A stretch of DNA of 64,000 nt from Perca fluviatilis (Eukaryota; Chordata; Actinopteri; Perciformes; Percidae): contig NC_053118.1 of NCBI RefSeq assembly GCF_010015445.1, forward strand, positions 21,131,937-21,195,936, given 5' to 3'. Under the pieces are notes generated by a model. The model was not told the origin of the DNA and searched no databases. It saw nothing but the letters and a program-made list of their open reading frames with translations. Positions 1 to 12,800 of this stretch are shown piece by piece; the stretch's first letter is position 1; the number at the start of each line of letters is the position of its first letter. The translations under genes were made by a program, and so were the position numbers.

Positions 1-527
1 ACAGTTTTAGTCCAATTAGACTTAGAGGTGTTGAAAAAAGGATATGGAGGGCCGAAGAGGATAAAGTCCCCAAGCTAGTCTCTGTCTCCCCTCCCCCTTC
101 TTCATCTCTCCCCTCCTCTTCTCACTCTTTTTCTTCCTCTGTCTTTTTCTGTCCACCTTGCCGACTCCTGAATTATAATGATTGATATTCAGTGAAATCA
201 ATGAAATCAAAGCTAAAACAAATTATTTCTTATCTATTTCATATTCCCTCCCCATCACTTAAAACAGGGAAATACTGACTTGTGGCACAGAAGCAGTCAT
301 TGTTGGGGCTTGACTGACAGCCAGTAATCCAATTCTTGACAATCATATACCGGGGAGCTTTTTGAGTCGTCCAACTGGATTCACAGTTTGCGCTGCTCCT
401 GCTGCATAGCATATAGTCTCAAGTCCACATCTCCGAGCAAAGGTGTTTTGAGACAGGTGTTATTAGTGCCTCTGATCAATCTCTAGCACCGCTCAACAGT
501 CTGCCAGTCACAGCAGCATCGACCCGG

Positions 528-528
<1 letters not shown>

Positions 529-579
<51 letters not shown>
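529..579. repeat. (CA)n microsatellite
   Basis: An uninterrupted CA tract of about 25 units in the invs 5' flank. Confidence 0.95.
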
Positions 580-580
<1 letters not shown>

Positions 581-1199
581 ACAAACATCAATGACATGCT
601 GGGCAGAACCCTATCGACTCAGTGTAGTTCTCCGGTATGATATCACTACACCCAATGAGACTAAGATAGGCCTCATTACCAGCAGCGCTCACTTTTAGAT
701 GCCAGTCAAATGCAGGGCTATTTGGCACCAGTTTTAGCTCCCCTATGGTTCCGCCCTCTTCCCCCTTTTGTTGTCATAGTTCTCACACAGAGCTCTGACT
801 CAGAGCATAAACAAAACAGTGCCCCATTGGGCCAAAAACACATGGGCAAATGTAAACACACCCCCAGACGTATGCGAATATGCACACACTTGCACTCAGG
901 TGTAAGTCCTTGGAGGACACAAGTTAATCTCTGTGTCCCTCGGCCTCAAGCAGAGACACACACACATCACGTCCCTTTCTGATTCCCACCTACCCTCCAA
1001 TCTCAGGAGAAAGATAGAGAACCAGCCTGTACTGTTTTCCATACTTTACTCACCATACATCTTACACCTCAAATCTGCACCAGTGATTTGTGTGTGTGTT
1101 TCCTCTCTATACGTGTATATATATGTGTGCATGTGTAGATGGGTTGTGTGTGAACGACAGGCAGCAGGCAGGGGTGTTTTAGCCACAGGCTTCACTGCC

Positions 1200-1480
1200 T
1201 GACCCCCATGGCTGTGAGATTGACAGCTGTGGTCCCACCTAATTGCATTACTCTCCCAGGTGATTGGCTCACACCCTGGGGTCTCATTTGTCAGGATGCA
1301 TTGTGGTAATGATGTAAATTAGCAGATCTGTGTGTCACTCAGCCTTCTAGCCCCCTGCTGATTGGGCGTGCTGTGCCCCAGGGCCCAGCCCCCAGCTGAG
1401 GAAGCCAGCTCATTGGTCCTTGGGGAACCAGGAAGTTCCCTAGAAATAGGGCCTTACAGATCGGGCATCCCTGTGGGTTG
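1200..1480. promoter_or_regulatory. Candidate regulatory block upstream of invs
   Basis: A locally GC-richer stretch with several CCAAT/ATTGG words (GATTGGCTC, GATTGGGCG, CATTGGTCC) and AATTGCATTA in otherwise AT-rich, repeat-rich flank. No gene is seen. A distal promoter or enhancer is inference. Confidence 0.25.
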
Positions 1481-2623
1481 ATATTATCCTTCCTCCCACC
1501 TCTTTACCTGTCAGTCAAAACTCAAGGACTGATCCCTGCAGCCTCTACACTGTTATGCTGAATTAGTTGACTTTACATTGAAACCCGTTGCCTTAAACCG
1601 TTTAAGTTTTTACACAAGTTGAAACTTAACAGGTTAAGTTGTATTAACACAGAACAGTAAGTTGATGCAGTAGAAAAATCAAGTTTACATTAGTAGTGAT
1701 TACTAAAAATCATTAGTAAACATACATTTTTATTTTTAAAACATTAGGCCACTTATCACTACTAAAGACATAATTTATTTATATAAATATTGTTTTTTTT
1801 TCCTTTATGACAGTATGATTTTAAGAATGCTGTATTCAATACATACGTTCCTACATAACAGAAAGGAAAACAATCAACATAAAACATTAACATTTTCCAA
1901 CATACTGTGCTGCATGGAATGATTCACAAAGGAGCTGGCGTTACTGATTTCCAATCTGTATATGGCACTGAACGCTTTCTCGCTGCCCAGAGGCCCACCC
2001 GGGTCTCAGTCATGGTACAACAAATGTAGATAAACATGAACACTAAATCAACCATACAAAACTAAAACCCAGATAACATAAATGCACACCCAACATTATT
2101 AAAACACACTTCAACTAGGACGGAAACCGTTCAGAACATATATTTTTCTTTGCACATATTTTTTCTTTGCACTGCTCCAGCGCAGAACAGTTATCTGTCC
2201 CTCCCATACAGAAACTAAACATCTTTAAAGTGCCCATATTATGAAAAAAACACTTTTTCTGGGATTTGGGGTGTTCTTTTGTGTCTCTGGTGCTTCCACA
2301 CACATACAAACTTTGAAAAAAATCCATCCATGCTGTTTTGAGTGAGATACGGTTTCTGAATGTGTCCTGATTTCAGTCTCCTAGTGAGCTGTTCAAAATC
2401 GGCCTCGGACTGTGACGTCACAGTCCGAAATGAGCTGGCTAACCACAACCGTTAGCGTACGGGGCGTTAGCGCCGCTAGCGACGCGCAGCTAAGCGATGC
2501 TACGTCGTTCTCAATAGCAAAGCACTGCTACAACACACACAAGTTCACCATAATCTACAAAAGAACTACTTACATGTGCTCCCTGGTTTAGAAGAAGTCT
2601 CCCAGCTAATCCTGCATTGTAAC

Positions 2624-3439
2624 TAGGGTTGGGTACCGAAACTCGGTGCCAATAGGGAACCGGTGCCGACGTAAACGGTAGTAACGAGACCGAATAAGAA
2701 TGAAAGTTTCGGTGCCTCATTTCGGTGCTTGACTTTACACTACACCTGACAGCATGTAACGTTAGCCTACCTTTAGCTAGCAGCTGGATTAAACACCGGT
2801 AAAATGCTGACAGCTAACGTTAAACAGTGTAAAGTGCCGCGTTATTTCACTGTGGAGGACTTCAAAGCGGGATGTAACAGTCTGCACACGGCGCAGCGCC
2901 CGTTGTCGCAATTCATAGATATACAGTATGTTTATATGGTCGGAATTAAACAACACAGACGGTGCTTTAACTTGCAGCTGCCGTCGTCGAAATTAAACAA
3001 CAAACACGAGCGGTCGTTCACTTTCGCAGCTGCCGTTGTCGGAATTAAACAACGCAGACGGTGCGTTCACTTGCAGCCGCCATTGGTCGAATTAAACAAC
3101 ACAGACGGTGCATTCACTTAAAACAGGTAGCCTCGTGGTGCATTCACAGTAATTGTAAAATACCCTTTTCCCATCTGGGGTTCAACAGCAATATACTGGT
3201 GAAATAAGTTATTGTTATTGTTATAGTTATTACATTATTATTAAATCTTAAATTTTGACCATGGCCTTAGCAATAAACAAGTCACTTACTGTTGTTTAAT
3301 ACCCTTATTTTTTTTCTTCTTCTTTTTTTTTAACTTTATTGAAAAGTGCCGGTTCAGGCACCGTTTAGGCACCGGCACCGTTTTAAAAGTATCGATTTAG
3401 CACCGGAATCGAAAAAAAACCAAACGATACCCAACCCTA
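2624..3439. mobile_element. Non-autonomous hAT element with perfect 8-bp target duplication
   Basis: The ends TAGGGTTGGGTA and TACCCAACCCTA are perfect 12-bp inverted repeats. They are flanked by identical 8-bp ATTGTAAC (2616-2623 and 3440-3447); an 8-bp duplication defines hAT transposition. Subterminal sequences on both sides are rich in CGGTGCC/GGCACCG motifs. The interior (2945-3115) holds four ~46-52-bp degenerate direct repeats built on AATTAAACAA and CAGACGGTG. The 105-codon open frame at 2804-3121 only translates those repeats and is not a transposase. Confidence 0.85.
2943..3115. repeat. Four-copy ~48-bp degenerate tandem repeat inside the hAT element
   Basis: AATTAAAC recurs at 2945, 2991, 3043 and 3090 (spacings 46, 52, 47), with AACAACRCAGACGGTG downstream in most copies. 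This is typical of internal or subterminal repeats in hAT elements. Confidence 0.7.
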
Positions 3440-3757
3440 ATTGTAACTGACCAAAGTTGAAGAAACAGCCTTTCTTTTACTGTCTCTAGAGTTAGCTAGC
3501 TGACATGCTCTACATCTGAGCTACTGCGCATGTGCGAGTGCAATCAAAGATAGTACAGAAGAAGAAGATGAAAAGAGGTCTCACTCTGTAGCTAAAACAG
3601 AAACCAGGTGAAAAGAGGATCTGCAGCAGTGAGAGAGAGCTGTGCAGTACAACAACAATATGGTGTTTTTTGAAAATTAAACCATGTAAACTCTATTCTG
3701 GTACAACCTTAAAATACAGTTATGAACCTGAAAATGAGCATAATCTGGGCGCTTTAA

Positions 3758-5485
3758 TTGTCGCTGCTTAATAACATCTGTGCACTGCATACTTAAGCAG
3801 ATTATTACAATTACTAATGTGATTTAGTAATGAATTTGGTTTTTAACAAAACATGAAAGGAAAAAGTAGTGACCACTAAAGAGTTTAATTACAAATGTGT
3901 TTACAGTGTATCTCCTATCTGACACACACACACACACTTTGACTCTCTTGGTTTCTTTGCCTGTCTGTCTCAATGGCATCAATTGAAGTGTTAGTTATGT
4001 TATACTACGCGTCCGATGTGTGTTTGTGTGTGTAAAGAGGCAGCAGTGTGTATTACAGCACTCCTGTAGTGTTGCTGAAAGGTTTTGTGGGAGTTTTTGG
4101 ATTCTTTGTTAAACTCACTGCGGTTATAATAGGCCGAATATGAATAAAGCCTAAATAATGTCAGCATCAGCATGAATCAATACTCATACAGATGCACAAT
4201 CACTTGGTCTGCACCTCAGCCCGTGATCAATAGTTGACTCTGAGTTATTGTCTTCATATTAACAAGTGGAGTGCTCCCTGAGGAACACATATGAATGGCT
4301 AAATGAGACCACTTCAAACCTCTCAACAGGACCTGGTGTTGTTTTTACACCCTCTTTTGTTTGATTTCAGACACTGCCTTGCAAAAGCCTTTTTAGCCAA
4401 ATTTGGATGCACTGTAGGAGTTTCTAAAACACTCAGGTCCTTATGAAACTCTAATTGCCTGCTTTTGGCAATATGAATGTCCCTCGCATAGATTCAAGTA
4501 TTGACTTGTGTCCCTCATGTCAGTGTTTGGCCAAATTATGATTTTTTTTTCGGAATCTAAGATTATTCATAAATCAATTCATATTTTTTTGTGGCAGCTG
4601 GAGGCTTTCATATTGACTCAAAAAATGCAGAAAAATATCAAAATAAGTCAACAGAAGTAAAGCAAAAGTTAAGAATGAGCTCTTGTCAAGATTGTAAAAA
4701 AGTACGGTGAATATCAGTCCTCTGTGTAAGAGGATGTTAACATCAGAATCATGTGATTACGCTCTCTGAAAGTGTGGCCATGTCACCTCTGCCATTTCTG
4801 CATGTGTTAGATATTAGTGTTTGCAGACTGCGCGTGTGTATGTGCGCATGCACGCGCATTACTGACTGAGTAATCATTGTAAATTAGAGATGTTTAGAGA
4901 TGGTTGTGGTTGATTTTAGTAAAGCCCCTGTAAAAACTCTCTCACGGAAAATAACTTCCATGACGTGGCACATGTGCCCAAAGACACACACACCTTTTAT
5001 GTGCAGCTACCATCCTTCTTTACGTGCACACAGACCTACTTTGCAGTAAATGTATTAACTAACCTGTATTAAGTCTCCGCCACTACTTGGCAGAGCGTGA
5101 GAAAGCAGCGAGCATGATGGGTAATTGCCATGCTGCACGCAGTGTCTACAGGAGAACACTTTATGAGGTGACGGCGAGGGGGGGGATAAGATAGAAGGGA
5201 GGAGGACACTGGAGTATTCCCTCCTCCCTTCAGATCCTTCAATTTTCTTACCAACAATTTAAACATTTTTCAAAACTGTGACCGAAGTAATCAGCCTGCC
5301 TATACTTTATCAATATTTCCTATCAATTCCTATAGTAGTGAATCAGATCTGTTTGTGTGCCCGATGAAAATGTCTTGGAGAAATCTCAGATTGTGGCATG
5401 AGTTTGTGCCTCTAGCGTTTGTGTGTTTAGGGGCAATAATTGATTTCTGTGTTGTGCCCCGCAGGGCTTGTCCCACATCTCTAAA

Positions 5486-5579
<94 letters not shown>

Positions 5580-6212
5580 CAAGGCATGCTGCAGTATTAA
5601 TGAGACATGAATAAGACATGAAGAGAGACCCCCCCCCTCTTACATGCTCACACAGGGTCTCCCCCTGCCCAGCTGCTTCCTGTCTGCAGATTACCCAGCT
5701 TTCACTGGGCTCTGGTTAAGTGGGGCCAGGAAGAGATTTAGCCCCCTCAGCAGGAGCAGACACACATATACACTCACAAGCGCACACACTCCCTACTGTA
5801 AGCAAACATCGGAAAGTATCTGTAAACAGGCCTTTAGGTGTTTGTTATCTGCATGAAATATAACTATTGGCTATTAACTATTATTAACTATGAACTATTG
5901 GGCAACATTTTAAATGGTGTCTGTGGATGTGAGAGTTAAGTAATATTTCTTTCAATTTTTGTTTTTTCGTGGGGACTGGGAGTGTTTTCGAAATTTCCAT
6001 TAGCAGTAGCCATATAAACATGGCTTATTATGGAATTATGCATGAACAACTTAAGTGTGATTATGTCCAGTTGTGGGGTGTGTTTAGGGTTAAATGAATG
6101 TTAAGGAAGCAGTCTAGACTCCGCTTAATGTCACTGTATTAAACAGCTGAGTGTTTGTTCATGCAGGTTGAATTATTGCTTCTTGGTTACCTTTTATATG
6201 TTTGTGTTGCAG
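3758..6212. other. Intergenic 5' flank of invs, no gene seen
   Basis: Contains the (CA)46 tract and a Z-DNA-prone TATGTGCGCATGCACGCGCA stretch near 4837-4857. The invs non-coding first exon should lie here or further upstream, but I cannot place it. Confidence 0.5.
5487..5578. repeat. (CA)n microsatellite, 46 units
   Basis: A pure CA tract about 640 bp upstream of the first recognised invs exon. The long Thr-His or Cys-Val frames over it are not genes. Confidence 0.95.
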
Positions 6213-6221
6213 GCCTCAGCG

Positions 6222-8220
6222 ATGTCCAGCCCAGGACCTGCGTGTTTGGGCTCACAGGTTCATGCTGCAGCTGTCAATGGAGATAAAAGCGCCCTCCATA
6301 AACTCATCACAGGTAGGCAATCCGCTTCTAAACATATTACAGGTTTATTCACTACATAAACTGCATCGCGTAGAGCACACAGAGCCATCAAGACACCCCA
6401 ATCCCACAGAGTTCAACTCACATTAATGAGTAGTTATGTGTTGCTTTATTCATTTCTATAAGAAACATTTCTTTACATTTGCCACATCTGTAGAAAGTTT
6501 AGAGTGCAGGGACAGCTGCAGCAGCTGGCAGGAGTTTAGGGTTTTGCATAGAGAGATTACAGCAGAGCAGGTGCTCATCAGCATGGAAGCTGGAACCGTG
6601 GTCATTCTGCTAAAAGGATGGTCCACCCTTCGGTGAAGGTGCTGACATTATGTGGACATTGAGCCATGTTGATATTTAATCTTGATAATGCAGAAAAAGA
6701 GTCTTGCTCAGGCATAGAATAGATATGTCCAACAAAAAATATATGAAGCGGGAGCACCTGGGTAGCTCACCTGGTAGAGCGTGTGCCCCATGTACAGAGG
6801 CTCAGTCCTCACTGCAGCGGCCACAGGTCCAATTCCAACCTGCAGCCCTTTGCTGCATGTCAATCCCCCTCTCTCTCCCCCCTTTCATGTTTAAGCTGTC
6901 CTATCAAATAATGGCCTATACATGCCAAAACAAAAATCTTAAAAAATATATATATGTATAGGAAGAGCATCAATTGATCATTGCACATTCTTTTACTCTT
7001 TGCAAGGAGGTGACCTGGTCCTCCAGGTTATCAGTGTTAGAGTATTTCCTTATGGCTTCCAGGCTCTCCAAATAAATAGAGAAACGTGGAAGTGGAATTC
7101 CTATTAAACACAAGCAGTAAAAGACTGCATTTTAAGTACAAGGAGTTGCTTTTTAAAAATAGTTTATAACATATTCTATCACAAGCCACATAATTGTACT
7201 TTGTAAATTCAACGCACATTGACTCAAATCTTGGTCTCTAGTAGGGCTTACCCTCTGACTTTAACCTTCAACTTTGCTTTGTGTGTATGTGTATGTAGCA
7301 GAGCCCTCGCTGCGGGACCGCGAGGACCAGTTTGGCCGGACCCCTTTGATGTACTGTGTGCTGGCTGACCGCCTGGATTGTGCAGAGATTCTGTTGAAGG
7401 CCGGAGCCTCAGTCAACAAGACCGACCACAGCCAGCGCACCGCTCTGCACCTTGCTGCACAGAAGGTTTGGACATCCACAAATACACACACAGACTGGAG
7501 CACACGCATGGCTATGGCATAAAGTTGACAAAGTTAATTTACAAGAATTGATAAGTGGATGGATTTATAAAGATGGAATGAATGTGAAGACTAAGATTTA
7601 ATGGATTTAATGAATATTTAATGGCAAATAGAGTAATTGTGACAGTCCATAAGCTTGAGTGGGAAGCCAGTGCCCCCTAGTGGCTGTAGTTATAACTTTA
7701 GGGCTTATGGGGTGGGGGGGAGATGACTGATTTATAGTCCTGCCGCACACACTTACGTCTTATAAATTTCAGAATTATTCTACATTGAGAAAGTCCTGTT
7801 TCACAGCATTTTGACCACTAAAACCTATGAAACGAGAAGAGATTAATGTTATCTTCACTGCAGTCTTGACTGAGGAACAGTCAGCGGAGACAATAATAAT
7901 GAGACAGGGTAGTCTGTTGTCCCTTGCGGGATGTAGCAGGGGAACAGTGGGATGTGGGACTAATAATATCTCTTTACAACTCATTTATTTATTGGGGCCT
8001 TCTTTTATGAGCGTACTGATACAGGATCATCATATCATTGAAGAAAGAGGGGAGGTAATTAGGGTCTTTCTAATAGCTGTGCGTGTGTGCCGTGCGTGCG
8101 TGTTGGGGGATGCTAGTGATAGGAAGCCCTGTCTCTTTGACATCTGATCAATAAACGGCTGAGACAGGGAGAGAGGCCAGGGATTACCGATCTAATTGGA
8201 CTGAGAATTGGGAGGATGGG

Positions 8221-8272
<52 letters not shown>

Positions 8273-9464
8273 CACAGTCTAGATGCATGCTCACACACAA
8301 GATAGATCTGTCAGACTGTGGTCACAGGATTGCAAATATACAAAACACACTCACACGTGTACATGGTCATGCCCACATGGACACACATACCCTGTCGTCC
8401 AACGACAGCTGTTTCATAATACATCACCCGACGGCCCAGTGGTGAGAGACCAAAATTGAGGATGATGATGATGTGGAGGGGACGACAGGCCACTGTTTAC
8501 TGTTTAACAGCTCATCACAGACGCTGAACAGAGAGGCAGGAGGAGGGAAGATGGATGGCCTACGGATTGAACCAGACACAGCTCAAAGCCTGGGCAGTGT
8601 CTGTGTGTGGGAGCGTGTGTGTCATTGCTGCTCGTTCATGACTAATATTGAGGAGCATTGGTGATTTCTGAGCAAATTTTGCTTGTGTGTCGCAGGGGAA
8701 TGTGCGTTTCCTGAAGCTGCTGCTGTCCAGGCGTGCTAACTGGCTGCAGAAAGATTTAGAGGAGATGACCCCACTCCACCTGGCCACCCGACACCCCTCC
8801 CCAAAAGCCCTCGCCCTGCTGCTTAAACACATCGGACCTGGAGAGGTTGACACACAAGACAAGAACAAGGTACTACAGTACAGATCCACACAAATACGTT
8901 GTTGGAAGATGGTTTGTCTTCACAACTGTCCATAGTTTGTCCTCAGTCAGAAAGTAGCCAGTGTGGGCGTCTGACCAATAACCTGCGAAGAGATAAATGA
9001 CGGACTGAAGATAGTTTGTTAGAAGCAGCAGGAATTTGAGGTCAAATATACACGTAAACACTGAGAGGCTTGCTCACACAGCAGTGAACAATTTAACAAT
9101 CTGTAGCTTTGTACTGTGTTCTGATGATAAGACCACAAACACAGTGTCCTTTGTCTGTTGGAGCTGATGTGTATCTGACATCAGTAGTTAGTTTTGTAAT
9201 AATCCAATATGCATCATCGTGTCAGATGACAGTGGTTTCAGCAAATCTCAGAATAGCTTACTAACCGTCACAACGGCAGTATCTAAAGTACAATCTCAGC
9301 TCAATGCTAGATTTTCAATAAGAGCTTTGTGTAGCATGTTGCCCTCATATTTTCTGTCAAAGTGGAATGATTTCTTTTTAACGTAAATGAAAACCTCAAA
9401 CCTGGTGGTACAACAGCCCCCTCTGTTTTGAAATCCATTCATTATCTTTGGCTCTTCCTTTTCA

Positions 9465-9529
<65 letters not shown>

Positions 9530-9796
9530 CTCTTTCTCTCTCATACTCTTTCTCTGTGCAGCAAACCGCTCTCCACTGGTCGGCGTTTTATAACCGACCA
9601 GAACACGTCCGCCTTCTGATCAAGCACGATTCCAACATTGGCATCCCAGACAGCGAGGGCAAGATCCCTCTGCACTGGGCAGCCCACAGTCAGGAACCCA
9701 GCGCCACACAAACTGTCCGCTGTATACTGGTACAAACTATTGTGCAAATACACATGCTCTCGAGATAATCTGTCATCATCATCTATCCTCACCTGT

Positions 9797-9830
<34 letters not shown>

Positions 9831-12800
9831 GAAGCAGCTCCCACTGAGTCCCTATTGAACTGGCAGGACTATGAGGGGCGGACGCCCCTACACTTTGCCG
9901 TTGCCGACGGTAACGAAGCAGTGGTAGAGGTGCTGACGTCTTACGAGGGCTGTAATGTGACTGCTTATGATAACCTCTTCAGAACACCGCTGCACTGGGC
10001 AGCTCTGCTTGGTGAGTTAACAGGATGTATGTGACCCACTGCAGCCTGAATGCCAGCTTCGCATGACATGACATGAGAGATTTCAGGATATGTGGAAATT
10101 ATGACCACTTTCCACAAAACATTTTTATACAGGTCAACTGAATCAAAGCCAACATGGACTAGTAATTTCCCGCATGATAAGAACATGTTTTATTTAGTTT
10201 TAGCCACACTAGAAGCATGTCTCTAGGGGATGTCAATGTTTGTTGGTCTGTTGTTCGCCCACTTTGGTCCAGACTAAAATATCCCAACAACTATCACGTG
10301 AATTGTCGTACAGACATTCATGGTCCCCAGAGGATGATTCATACTGACTTTGATGATCCTTTTGATGACTTTTCCTCTGGTGCCAGGTGACATTCCCATC
10401 TGCCTCAGCTGTACTTATTGCTAATTAGCAAATGTTAAACTAAGATGGTGAACATGGTAAACATAATACCTGCTTAACATTAGCATGTTAGCATTTTCAG
10501 TGAGTATATCAGCATGCTGACATTAGCATTTAGCTCAAAGCTCTGCTGTGCCAAGGTGCAGCCTCATAGAGCTGCTAGCATGGCTTTGGACCCTTGTTTC
10601 TTTGGGTTTATGGTTCCTACAACCTGTTTGTGTAGCACCATACAAAGACAAATACAGCGGTAAATACTTGTGTAAATAGTGACAGTTGATTTATGTTGAC
10701 TTGATGTGTTTTTTTTTTGCTTTTCTGTTAATAGTTTTGTAAAGTAAACTGTAGGAGAATATACTGTAGTTGAGCAGTGGCCTCGGCTCCTAACAACACA
10801 CATCCCACTAATGTACACATGTGTTTTTCAGGCTATGCCAGAATTGTCCACCTGTTATTGGAGAGAAACACATCAGGCACTATTCCCTCAGACAGCCAAG
10901 GAGCAACACCCCTGCATTATGGTGCTCAGAGCAACAATGCTGTGAGTCACATACACTTGCATACAAAGCTGGGGAACCCACTGAGTCAGCATCATGCACC
11001 TTTATCTAAAACACAATATTGCTGATATTGAAATAAAGCTGTCTCATTCTCTATGTCCAGTATCCTTTTATATTCCCAATGAACTAAACTGCACAAAAAA
11101 CAGTTGTCTTTCTGTGTGTGTCTGTAGGAGACAGTAGGTGTGTTTCTGTCCCACCCGTCTGTGAAGGATGAACCCGATCTGGAGGGGAGGACAGCCTTCA
11201 TGTGGGCCGCTGGGAAGGGCAGTGATGATGTCATCTGCACCATGCTGGCCCTCACCCCTCACATTGACATCAACATGGCCGACAAGTACGGAGGCACCGG
11301 TGAGCACCTGAGAAACAAGAGGAGCAACTGAGTCTTCTTAACTGCTTTGACCCACACTCCCATGTCATGGCGACATAAACACTCTGGTCATGATACTGTA
11401 CACAAAGACACACACACTTTTATTAACTAAGTCTGCTGCCTGTTTTAGGCTAGGGGTGATGATGTCACAGGGAATTTCCCCCAAGGTGCTAGAGAGACTG
11501 CAAACTGAGGGAGAGAGGGAAGTCATACTGTCAGCAAAATTAGTGTGAGCCCGCTAAATAGACTCCCACTACTGCCTGCTCTGTCCTCTGACACACACAC
11601 AAACGCTTACTGCCATGCTCTGACCCCCGAGGCTGTATGGACGTATAATCTCCATGGCGATAGCCCCTCTGCTCAGCCAGGCGGTCATTGTTTATGCATG
11701 CATAACATGCAACGGTTGAGTCATCCTAATGAGACGGTGTGAAGGGCAGTGGAGCTGACTGGTGCCCAGATCACTTTCATGCACTTGACTCTAGTCTGTG
11801 CTGTCTGGGGACTGGAGAGAGGGGGCAGGAGGGGTAGCCACCAAGACAAGAGGCTCAAGTTCATTGCTCCTCATTAAATATCTTTGTCTGTTTAACTGGC
11901 CATTGACCAGGCTTTAGCCACAGCCCAGAGAGGAGCTGAAGTAAAGGGGAGCAGTTGTCCTGAGGGTGTTCACTGTCCAGTTAGATTCAGGACCACTTAT
12001 CTCAGGATAATTTTTTCTGTATGTGTGTGTTTTTACACAGCACTCCATGCTGCCTCGCTGTCAGGCCATGTGAGCACAGTGAAGTTGCTGTTGGAGAGGG
12101 GAGCAATGGTCGACTCTCTGGATGTGATGAAACATGCGCCGCTGTTTCGGGCTTGCGAGATGGGACACAGAGATGTCATACTCACACTCATCAAAGGTTG
12201 GTGTAATTGGTACATACTGTATGTGCAAGCATCCCAATTATCTCATTTTCTGTTCCACTGTATTCTGAGTATTCATCTTTACCTTACTATTCTAGAGTCA
12301 TGGCAATATTAAAGTCCATGATTATTAAAGTGTTGCACACAATAAGTCTCTAAGTACGTCACCTCAACTGAAATGTAAATGTAATGAATAAAGGTTCTGC
12401 ACGTGTGGACCTGGTAGACGTAGATGGTCACACCGCTCTGCATTGGGCAGCTCTGGGAGGGAATGCGGAGGTCTGCCAGATACTGATGGAGAATGGGATT
12501 AGTCCCAATGTACAGGTATGAATGCACACATCCGCAATATACACAAAACCTTCAGGATCTATAAATCCCTGTTCAATACTCACATTTACCACTACGAGGA
12601 TTGTAGATGTATCTCCCATTAATTGCAATCAAAATCAGTTGGACAGCTGAAGCGCCATGTCCAGAATGAATCAAAGGATACATGTGGAAATTAACCACAC
12701 TCTACTGCACTGCTTCATGAGCAGGGAGTATAAAATCCGGATCAACCTCATGAATCCTAAGCTACGCACTTGATTGCCATGCACCTGACTGTTAATGTTT

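Larger units (their letters stand above)
1..2224. other. Intergenic, no gene seen
   Basis: AT-rich flank with a (CA)n at 529-579 and the motif-rich block near 1200-1480. Open frames of 60-90 codons have no domain, splice context or codon pattern suggesting a gene. Confidence 0.6.
2225..3757. mobile_element. TTAA-flanked (piggyBac-like) non-autonomous element, interrupted by a hAT insertion
   Basis: The terminal inverted repeats are AGTGCCCATATTATG (left, 2229) and the complement of CATAATCTGGGCGCT (right, ending 3753), matching at 13 of 15 positions. Each is flanked by TTAA (2225-2228 and 3754-3757). TTAA duplication is the hallmark of piggyBac-type transposition. No transposase is visible. 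The interior is split by the 816-bp hAT element at 2624-3439, so the original element was about 0.7 kb. Confidence 0.75.

Noticed and set aside
2804..3121. 105-codon plus-strand open frame with internal repeats
   Set aside because: It lies wholly in the non-autonomous hAT element and just translates its ~48-bp repeats; no transposase motif.
5330..5619. Open frames of (Cys-Val)n and (Thr-His)n on both strands; similar frames near 19366-19820, 47192-47413 and 61732-62171
   Set aside because: They are translations of dinucleotide microsatellites, open in several frames at once, with no domain or splice logic.
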